Source: Sialis fuliginosa
Lineage: Eukaryota > Arthropoda > Insecta > Megaloptera > Sialidae
Length of the DNA stretch: 64,000 nt
Direction of reading: 5' to 3'
Assembly: GCA_961205875.1 (NCBI GenBank)
Contig: OY540817.1
Location: 12,931,001 to 12,995,000, forward strand
The position numbers and the translations under genes were made by a program. The notes under the pieces were generated by a model. That model saw only the letters and a list, made by a program, of their open reading frames with translations, was not told where the DNA came from and did no database searches. Shown one piece after another: positions 36,501 to 48,500 of the stretch (its first letter is position 1; every line of letters begins with the position of its first letter).

Positions 36501-39500
36501 TATCTTTCTTAAGTTGAAACTCTTTTAAAACTACAATTACTCCATAGGCTTTCGCGGTTGTTATATAAAATATCTTATGTTTGACGTATCGATTAATATG
36601 TCAATTTTAATCGAAGTTAAAGTATTTTTTTCATTTCATGATTGAAATGTCGAACATTTTAAAATACAACATAGAATAGATAGAACCTATTAAAATATTT
36701 AAAATAAGGTTATTTCGTCTCTACTGCATTTAATAATTAAAAAAGAGAACCGGGGTCAAGTTAATGATTATTTATTTAAGGAAATATTTAATTAAGTACT
36801 AATTATTAACAATTGACTCAAATATGTTCTTGTTTTTCTCTACATGACACGATATTTCTTCAAGAAACTGATGACCTTTCGATTGGGTTATATATGTAGC
36901 TCTATTCATTCATCATAATTAATAAAACAATTTGAATTAAAGTGATCAATGAGCACCAGTCAACACCAATACATCATTCTATTTATTATAAACAACATTT
37001 AAATATTATTTATAAAAACAATTTGAACAATAGATATGTGAGTATATGGAAAATGCATATATTATCTGAACTTTCATTAAGGTATATCTACTAAATATAC
37101 ATACATATTAAATATTAATTAATTATTATAAAAAATACCTGCTGAATGATATAATGTTGTAATTTATACTGTGAACGTATACATTAAGTCAAAGAAACTA
37201 AATAAATTACATTATATATCATAATGTGGTTTTTATGCTAAATTTATACTAATTCTATTAGTTTTTATATGCGTTTAACATTTCGATTCGTGTATAATGT
37301 TCTAATTTAATATGCAAAACATGGAACAGTCTGTTTATTAATAATTTTCATGTATATTTTAAATATATAGCGGTTTCTTGTCTAACTATTAGTGAGTGCT
37401 TATTACACAATTATAAGTATTCGTATTGATGGGTTATTTGAACGTAAAAAATCTTCACGTGTTTAGCTTTCTGATTTATGGTGTTTAAAATTATAATAAT
37501 GGATTTAATTTGTATTACAATGCATGATAAAATTGGTTGTATTTTTTGTATTATCATACATAAATAATTTTTTTTCAGCTGGAATTTTTTTTTAATATTA
37601 GATATAAAAAAATAAAATATTTACCTACTAATAACATACCCTTAGATTTAGATTTTCATCAATAAGGCGCCTAATTTTCTTTTTGCTAACCTTCCACTAA
37701 AAATCTGCTACTGCTCTTAACAAAAATTTTAATATTTTTAAAGTGGCATATGAATATTTACCGAATTTCGCTGTCTTAAAATTAAATCTAAGAAAACACT
37801 TGACCGATAATCAAAATAATTAATTAAAATTCGATCTTTTTCTTCGAATCGATTTCTATTTATTTTTAAGTACAAAAAATCTCTTCAGCCACATAATATT
37901 ATCAACAGTGACACCTTGAATATTTTCATAGCAATAAAAATATACAATTAATGTTCAGTAAAATAAACAACAAGAATGAAAATAAATATTTTTATTTATT
38001 TTAATTAGAGAAAACTTGATACAAATGTCATACAGAAATTGACCTCTAAACAGAGAACACTTACCTACGCATCTCCAGCAGTAATTATGTTTTATTTACA
38101 TAAATCTACAAAACGACAAACCTGTTGACCCTATAACGTCCTAGACTTGTGTATCGAGTGCCATCATCATCATCTATTCGACAACTCGTATTACAATAGT
38201 TTACTTCTTTAGAAGGCCTTCGATTAATTTATTCTATTTGGGTCGAGATGGTGCTTTTTATAAAGTTGATGTATTTTTAATAACTCAAGAGTTACTAGTA
38301 AAAAATTTTCTTTAATCAAATATTTATATGGCTTACAGATATGTTTTCTATTAAAAATGATATAAAGATGTAAGTACTAAAGTACTTATTTAAGTAATTG
38401 TAGATATACTTGATTAAGTACTTTACCAAACACTGGAAAAGTATTTTGTTATACATTTGCACTTATTGAAAAATAAGATTATTTAATAAAACGGTCAAAT
38501 GCGTGTTGGGCACGCATATGATAGGGTTCCGTAGTGATGGGGACGCTCATTGAAAAGCAAATATATCGTGACTGAAGGGTGAAAATCAAAATGTCATTTA
38601 ACATTAACAATGGGATAAGTGACAACAAATTTTTGAATATACTTTTCAGTTTATGAGACGGAGATCTAAAAAACTTCTGTTTTTGGGTCATCAATCTACG
38701 TCCGTACACCAAATTTCATCTTAATAGGTATAACATTTTTATAGACAGACGGATGGACGGACGGTCAGAACGAACTATAAGCTTGAAAACTTAACTGTAC
38801 TTAAATTCTTACTATAATAATCTCCATTGGAGTATTCCTAAAATAAATGACACTTTGGCATTCAAGTATCAAAATTGGATTGGTGCATTGGTATATTGTT
38901 TTTTTTTATTTATTTTAACTAATTTTAAAAATAGAAAATCATAAATTCTTTATTTAATCTTTAGACAGTAAAAAACATCAACAAAATTACAAAAACATAT
39001 TGAATAAAATGTACTTTATATTTATAAAAACCAACCATTAAGATCAAATTGCAACATGTTAAATTTTATAATAAATTAACTGATGCATTTGACATCGACA
39101 ATTAATAATTAATGAGAATTAAACGACAATATGCGCGCATCGTCCAGCGTAGTGTGCTATGGACTTCCTCTTGGAGCCATCTTCAGTAACAACTGAGCCA
39201 CGGGGCCAAGGTCGGGATGCAAAAACCGAATCGCCTTGACTCCACTAAACATAGCACTAATTGCAAACTCAGCGGTACCACAACACGATTTATACTATGT
39301 TCGCTTTAAGTTCAATGTGTAATAGTTTTGGGTATACCGTGTTCACAGCTGATATCGGTTTTTATAAACAAAATATATTTAGGTATATCGCTTTAGTTCT
39401 TCTTAAAGATATTAATTTTCTCAACTGATTATTTAGTGTTGTAAAATCATATTGACTTTTTAATAATCATTAAAATGCAAGATAGTAGCCTATCCTAATT

Positions 39501-42500
39501 TTTTTCATATTAATAACAACGCTATAGATAGAATACCCGCTAGAGTCATTTTGTTGGCTGTTTTTCCTAATTCGTTTTGAGAAAAATCTCTCTCGACTTT
39601 TATTCATTTTAAAGGCTTAACAGAACTAAAAATCAGTGCTATCGAATATTTACTTTGACATATTTAATGTCATTTTGACATTTGCATAGCAGAAAATTTG
39701 TTATACTTTATCGGTGTTTATTAAAATTGGTCGATAATTAACTATCTTTGATGAATTAAGCACAAGGAAGCACTGTGCATTTACTTGGTAGATGTTTTTT
39801 TATATATTCATTACCATAGCAAAAAATAATTTTTATTTAACTAAATATCTATACATATATTCATTTTCTTATAAATATTTATAAAGATTATTTAATGTGA
39901 CAAAACAAACCATAAAAAATAAATTAAGAATATTACTGTATGTATCGAAAATTATACATAACAAAATTCTAATTTCCAAAAAGTGAGATAATCAACGTAA
40001 ATAATTGTGAAATAAAAAGTAACAAACAGTCATGTGATACTTACATTTGCACGAATTTGATGCATAATTCATATATGATTTTTTAATATGTGAAATAATC
40101 CATAGCACCTAATAAAAAGCAATATTATTATTGGTATTAATCGGCAAATTTGATAGCCGTGTGCAGATTTCGTCGCTAAATGTCAAGACAAGTTTCTATG
40201 TCACGGGGTTCAAGTACATTCCAATATAAAATTATTAATACACGAAATACCTATTATAGAGCCAATCAAATACCAAAGTAACTACTTTTAACAATATACA
40301 AGGAAATTGATTTTTTTAGGAAACTAAAAATGAGAGAGAAAAGTTATCAGTATAAAAAAATTAGACGTTATTTTTATAAACAATGAAATTAAAATTGATA
40401 AACAGTGGTATTAATTGCTTTGACTCCTAAGTACAGTGACTAAATAAAAACTAAAATACGTCAATGAAAATAAAAACTGTAATTAATTATTATAAAATAT
40501 TTTACATATGATTTCATTTTTATAATTTTTTAATAATTTTTTATAATAAATTCTGATGTCAAAACAACTAACTTTCCAAAATAAGCCAATGAGAGACCCG
40601 ATGTTTTTTTAAACATATATAAAAAATTAAATGCCAAATTGATTTTAATTTATTGATAAACTAACTGTTGTACTTGGAGTTGCTCGGTTGAAAGTCAGTA
40701 ACTTTTTTTTTATACAAAAAAAACTTCCCTTACTGTAACATCAAAATTTAAAAAAAATCGATAAAAAATAAGTTATGTTTTTTGACTTCTGAACGGTAAG
40801 TATTATACCGCATTAAAATCAAGTTCTTTTTACCCCCACTCTTGAATATGTAAAATAAATTACACACTTTATTTGTTATGGCATACTTGTCGATTATATC
40901 GATTTTGCGTTTGTACAATATCTTCCTGGTACATGTGTGATTTTTTTCCATAATTAAACTTTCATTTGAACTTTTCGTATTCGATTTATTTGTGTTTATG
41001 AATCTGACATGTAATATAATTTATTGATTTTTTTATTCCAATAAATTTGAGACGTACCTACAAGTTTTTTATAATAGTTTTTACACATATATGTGCTATT
41101 TTAACGAATGTTATAAATGGATATGATTTGATTCTATTTGACTTTTTAAAAGTATCAATATTTATATATTTATACAGAATAAATAAATTATTTATAAAAG
41201 CAAGAACGATTAATTAATCGTCCATTTACTAAACGTGATTAATATCAGTCTTGATTTGATAACGAGCGATTTACTAAAACATAATAATTATTATTATTAA
41301 ACTCACCGATAAATGTTTCGCAAAGGCAATGGGGTTAACTAATCAAATGTTTATCAATTTTCTAATTTAGGTACCAGTATACAGGTCTGTTTAACTATTT
41401 ATTAGAAAGTAAAATAGAATAATATAATAAAAAAATATTTTTCTAATTTTTGTATTTCTAATTACTAATTAAGTTTTTTTTCTCAATGATTTTCTTCATT
41501 GTTTGTTAAGTAGAGTTAATTGTTTTAGCTTCTTAATGACTCAATAGAGCAATTTTTATTTAAATAGTTTGTAAATGTCTATTTGAGCAATTTAACTAAC
41601 ATTGGGCAACTAAACAAAAAAAATTAATTTAATTGCATCTAAATATGTACCTTATACACATAAATTCATTGAATTTTTATAATTTATTGAATTATAATCA
41701 AAGTGTACCCGTGCGCAGATGTTCGATAAACTTACAAGTTATATAATAATCAAATAGAGTAAATAGTCCATTGAACTGTAAAAATAGAAAACTCACAAAA
41801 ATTATAATAATATATTTTTGTTCATACAAAACGTAAATTTTACAAATGTTGCGTATACAAAATACATACTTCTATTTTAAAATAAACGGTGAACAATTTC
41901 GTAGATATCTCAGAACTTCAAAATAAAATATTTAGTAAACTTTACAATCCGACCAACAAAATCTAAATTACTCTAATTATATCTGAATATGCATAATTAA
42001 GTAACCCATTGATATAATTAGCAAAACGTAGTATTAAGGCGTTACTCCACGCACCCGTGACGTGTCGTTACGTCACGTACACACACACACACACACGTAT
42101 AGAGTAGACATATAACAATAGAGTTTCCATTTCCGATTCGGCGTTGCGTGAAAACTCGGTCACCTCAGTTTTAACTGCTCCAGTTAGACGGCCGGTGTTA
42201 CGAAATCGTGAATAAATACACAAAAAACGTGGATCTGTTAAGATTGATTTGTATTTCTTCTTCTTGAATGACCTTAACCTATTAGTGAGGTCAATAAAGT
42301 GTGATCTTTTTTTCGCGAATTGTTGCAAGATTTTAGGCTACCTCGATGGATTTAAATCCTTGTAAAATCTTGGAAAAAAATGGTGTATTAAAGATTACCG
42401 TCATTGTTTATCTTTTATGACTGAATTTAATATATGTAAGTCAAAAATATGTCATAAGAAAGGTAATAATTATTATAAAATATACTGACGCTATTAAATT

Positions 42501-45500
42501 TCAACAGAAAATTCGAATCTATATTTTTTATTTTTGGTACCAAGACCTGCAGGGGTTATTTTAGTGTGTAGTTGTTTCTGCAGTTCCAAAAATGAAAACT
42601 GTAGTTGTAAAAGCTAGTTTGTGTAGTTGAAAAATTTCAAGTGGAAAGAAAAATATAATGTGTAAGTATAGAGCAAGAAAAAAAAGGTCACTATAATTTG
42701 TAAAAGAGAAGTATACAAAGTGTAGAGCAAAAAAAAAGTATTTGCAGTTGAAAAATTTTCTTAAAATAACCCCTGAAGACCTGAAAGTTTTTGGTGCACT
42801 AAAACCGCATCGTTACCCAAATACACCAACACATCAAATTTTCCAGATATTTTAACCTTAAATTACCAAAAATAACGAAGATTAATGGACTATACTACTT
42901 CTAGCTTATATATAATAGAAACATAAATAGGTACTTCTATTAATATAATTTCAAAATCTAATATTAGAATCAAGAATTTTTAATTTCTTAATACATAATA
43001 ATAATATTATTTTTATTGTATATTGTCGATAAAATGAAGTGACCGAATATATTAAAGCTTGTTTATGATAACACGTTTAATGGTCCTTGGGATAAAGTAA
43101 TTTTATTGCTATTAACTAACAATAAACCTGTCGACGTATTTGTTAAAATAAGATCCCATAAAAAATATGTCTGTGAAGGTCGGCCGTTTAAAATATCTAA
43201 TTTATGTTCTATGACAATTTTAGTGGATACATAAAAATATTGATTTATTGTTTTATTTGTATTTGTTAGTAAATAAAAAATAATTTAATGTTTCGAACAT
43301 TTGAAATAAAGTTATGGTATTTTCGATAAGAAATATAATTAAAATTCGTATATTTTGTTGATTTTTTTTTCATGAGAACAAGTTACAGTTAAATTTATAT
43401 AAATAACGACCCTCTTTCATCACGGTCTTATACCCAGAATCCAGCATGATAACGTCACATCAGCAGGGTTTTGCTGACACGCAAGAGCACGTGCCATACG
43501 TAACGGCACGCAGTACGCGCTAAACGTGCGGAAAACTGATAATAGTGAAACTACTTGCGGCAGTAGGCTGTGACAACGGACTCTATTACATAACCACAAA
43601 ATGGTCCAATTGTGTGCGTGTTTAATCACAAAAACAAACAGCTAACGTTGTGTTAATTTGTTTATTTGTATGATTGATTAATAAATGATGTAAATAGGTA
43701 TTCGTATATCTAAATCAATTGAAATTAAAACTTGTATGCGTAATGCCGTGTTCAGACCGAAAAAACAAAACAGCAACATCGTGTCTTTTTGACAAAAGTG
43801 TAATAAAGCCTATGCATTTTTAAATACGACGTGTTTTCAAACACCGTGTTGCTGTTTTGTTTTCTTTGGTGTAAACACCGCATAAGAAATACAGAATGAT
43901 TTACAACTAGTGTAAAAAAAATTAACAGTAGATCGAGGATGTAATTTTAAGAAAAAAACCTTATGTGAACCTATGTCCGGAAATTTTTCTTGAGGGAGCT
44001 ACAGTCTTTTACCCAAAAATAGTGTTTAATATCTAGAGAACCCATTGTAACACAGTTATTAAATTTGATACAGAATTTGTATTAATAAGTGTTTTCGATT
44101 TCCAGAATCAAATAATAATAATTTAGACCAGGGGTGAATGGGGCCAGTGGGCCCGCCAATTTTTATCAAGTATTTTTTTGTTCTTTAATTTTTTCCTGAG
44201 TTGGGTACTTGTAGAAGATAATATGATACAAAATACACAAAAATATACTTTGTTCATTTGTCATAAGATCAACCGTTTTCAAAAAATATCGAAAAAAGGA
44301 AGTACTGCAGAATATTACTTAATACGGGTGCTTCAAATTACACAAAATAAGTTTATATTCTTGTTTTATAATTAAAAATAAGATAAAAAGTTAATATAAA
44401 TATACCTTCTAATACTTATCATCATAGAGTTATAGCCAGTTATATAAACTGTTACACGTATTTTACTAACATGACTAAAAAACGAAACTATAAATGGCTG
44501 TTTGTTCTTAATAAGGTTTTTTGCTTAAAATTACATTCTCTTATACTGTAAAAATTGTTTGCACTAGTTGTAAATCATCCTGTAAATTAAAATACCAAAA
44601 CAACTGAAAAAAAATGGTGTATTAATGCAATCACAGTCCATACATAAAATGACACCATCCGTTGCACTTTTTCCACTATCAATCACTCCACGAGGCGAGC
44701 CTAATTGAGCGCGAAAAAAACATCTAAAACACACCACAATTAACCTGTGCGGGTGTGTGTAGTACCTCGCCCGGCCGCCAGGGTGTCTAAGACAATACCT
44801 TTACGTCACCTAGCGCTCTCAGTTTCCGACCTACTGCTCCGAATGGGTAATTATCCAAGCAGTGCTCTTGAAGGTTCTCTCTCAGTGTGCTGTGGTTTCA
44901 TCACTTTCGTTTGTTCTAATGCAAAACGTATAGAGTTTTGTTATTGGGTGGAAAATCTTTGTAAAATAAGCTGCGTTTAAAATATATGATGTTTAAATGT
45001 ATTCATTAAAACTAGGTATTTAATCGATTCAAATTTTAAATAATTAATATTCATTAGCTTAAACGATTAAATACACGGAACAAACAGTTGAGAGATATCA
45101 GTTTTTTGTAAAAAGATAATTAATTTTAATTCTTTTTCATTTGTTCACATTAATGTTCATATTAAATATAATTAATAATATTTCACTTCATCAATAATAA
45201 TAATCAAAACTGAGAACAATGCAAACAAATAAAAAAAATGTTTTAAATATGTTTAGCATTTATTTCTATTTTATTAAATTTTAATAGCACACTATTTTGA
45301 CGTGAATAACGTTTAAAGTTTCAGGCCAGGTAGGCATTTCAGAAACTTGATGTAACGCGCAGAGATCAGTTTTACGCGCTAGTGTAAATTAAAAATCGGT
45401 ATATCTCGACACTCAAAGCAGCTACCACGCTCAAATTATAGATATACGAGGTATAAGTAAAAATCAAAACAAACCAGTTTTAATGAGTGATAAATTTAAT

Positions 45501-48500
45501 ATTATAAAAAAATAATAATAAAAAATTAAATGTCCATGATTGCACTTGTAAATATTAATAAATTGAATTAAAAAAAGAACAGTATATTAGCATGTATTCT
45601 TTACGACCGAACGTTTTTAATATTTTGATTAAAGTTTTTTAAATTGAATAAAAAAATAAAAAGTAAATTTCGCTTGTAAATATTAATAAATAAATTGTTT
45701 TTATATTCGTACAAATTATAAGAACTATATTATACAATACTAGTTATATATTATTTAGTTTATGGAAACATTTTGTGTCTATTTTACAAAAATTTAAACG
45801 TTTCTGAGTAACAAAAAAAATTAATCAATCCATGAGTTTAAGTTTTATTTAACCCCACTGCTACGTATTCACGTCAATCTCTCGGCTGTGCATCCCGACA
45901 CAGTCACGCCCATTTTTTGTTCTTTTCTATTACTTTTATATACTTTTCGTGGCATCAAATATTTTTCTATTATTCTCAAAATAATAATACAATTATGCAA
46001 CAAATAAAATACCCAACCTTCTTAACAATTACAAGTACTAGCTTCTCATCAACCTGACCATCTCTACAACATTCTTACATATTTACTCCAATTGCTTCAC
46101 TTTCATTTAATGCAAAGCGGCTTGTATGTATCTGTTATCAGTTTAAGTAAAAGTCCGTGTATTGTTGTAAGTGTTGCAGTATACTTAAGTAGGTAGTTGC
46201 AATGTATAAGTAACTATAGGTACATACTACACTAATGCAGGTTGTACCAGCCTTATCGGACATGTGTTCATTTCCAATGCAATGTATATTATACGGTGTT
46301 ATACAGGATGTCCAAAAAGTCACTACCTATTGTGTTGAAATAGGCAAAATGATAATAAACATGGTATTACAGTATTTAACATTTTGCATATTTCAACAAA
46401 TTATACCTATAGGAGCTTTTAGAACACCCTGTATAACACAGTATAGGTACATTGATTTCCTTTCTCATGGTTTAGGTTTGTTGTGAGTGTTGTGACAGTC
46501 ATGGTATCTTCACTTCGGATCTTTACATTGTTTGGACATTTGTTTTTAATGTATTTTCACAGGAACTTAAAATTGTAAGAAGGAAAACACGGCTAGTTTA
46601 AGTTGATTTATCTAGGAAGCCACTAAGTTCTAAATTGTTTAAGGTTCTAAAAGATGTTTTGTATTGATAAAAATGAAACTCCAACTGGTTCAATAATTAT
46701 AATTTAAATTTTATTATATTTCATTGGAAAAATATTAGTTGTGGTTCAAACTAAAATCCAAATGTTAATACTCATAAAGGTTTAGATATATTTAACCAAG
46801 CTATCGGATTTTCTACTGTATTTTCCTTCTATCAAAGCAAAATTGAAATGAAAAAAAAAAACTATAAAATAACATTGCAAACATTATTTTTTTAATATTA
46901 TAAATTACATAAATAACAACTCGATATTTACAATATTAATTCATTGGTTTGTATATATTTTTTTCATACTCTAACCACGAGGTGTCATTTTGCTCAATAA
47001 GCTGTTATGAAACCGACAACAAAGTGTCTTAGTTTAAAGTTCTGTGACAATGTTCCGACTGAATAGCCTCTTCTCCATGCTCTGCTTGTCGTAGGAAATT
47101 GTTACTTAAACTGTCCGTGTTTTTATAGAAAACAGTAGCTATTTGTATCATATGGTTATGTAATACAGTCATTTAATCAATGATTGAGAAAAAATGTTAC
47201 AACAATGCTTATAACTGTCATATATGTAGATCACGGTAGTAAGAAACACATTTTTAACATAATTCTGGTGAAGAAACATTTACATTCTTTCTCTTTCAAT
47301 TTTTACTGCACATATATGTTATATGAGTCACCAAGATATCGATCTCGTAAACACATATGATTGTCAATTTGCTAATTTTGGTACAAAAGTTAACAGCGAT
47401 ATTACCATTGACAAATGCGTTGATTTTAATATTTTATAGTAAAAAAGAAAACTTCAGTCTGTAATTTATTAATACTTATTATTATTGTACTTATAATGAA
47501 AATTTTTTTTGACTTAAGAACGACACCTATTTCATTTTATTCCATTTTAATATATCTTAAATATACATATCTATACTACTTTATCCGGCAATTTGTTTAA
47601 AAGTCAGACCATAAATACACATTTTTGTAAATATCTCGACTCCAGCGCCACCTACTAAGTCCAAAAAATATACACTTATCGGAGCACCAAACGAATATAT
47701 GGTGTAAATATAGCTTCGATACGTCCAGTGGTTTAGGCGTGATGACGTGACATACATATTTACATATACACCAACGTTTTTATATACCTATTATTAAATG
47801 CATTGCTTCTTACAAAATTTGCATCAACACTTTCATCAAAATTTTAAAATCTAAACAGATATTTTTGAATCTAAAACAGTTCGTGTATGTATGAAGAACT
47901 AATAACAATTATTAATATAAATTACGAACCATAAAACGTAATCATCATTAAAATCAAATCGAAATGAAGCAGTAAATAATAGTCCGCCATTAATTATCAC
48001 ATCGTTATGGAGGTTCTCAATTTTTTAATCTCCATTTTAAATAATAGTATCTGTTTACATATATGTACCAATTTCAAAATATTTCATGACGATTTGATTT
48101 TGGCTATTTCGTAACATAAAATATGTGTATGCACACGTATTTATTATTGCTTGTGTAACAACAGTGCTGTCCGTTGAATGTAAAAGTAGCCATGCATGTA
48201 TTTGGGCCATTCGGTAGATAAAGCGACTAATGCCACTTTTTGAAATTAATAATTCCTACTAACTACTTATCAAAACTAAAAAAAGATATTACCTACATAA
48301 AATTTCTACGGAAACTTTTTTGTAGAGCATTAAATTTTTTATATAAAAGTTGTAGTAAACTAGTCCCTTACATTGCAAAATTTAAAACGAGGAAGCATTG
48401 CGTCATTGCTGGGAGATGTTTTTTTTTATTTCAATAATAAAATATTATATTGTATTGTAGTAATTATATTATTGGCATATTTAATGACATAGATTAATTA

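Noticed and set aside
36866-36886. 'ctgatgacctttcgattgg' as a hammerhead core
   Set aside because: It lacks a GAAAC segment and pairing stems; a chance CTGATGA.
39131-39230. Possible tRNA gene in the GC block
   Set aside because: No B box (GGTTCGA) and no cloverleaf could be built by eye.
42068-42328. 86-codon minus-strand frame
   Set aside because: Ends in a CA-repeat translation (VCVCVYV) and has no protein-like conservation signal.
43420-43629. 69-codon minus-strand frame in a GC island
   Set aside because: Composition explains the openness; no recognisable motif or splice context.
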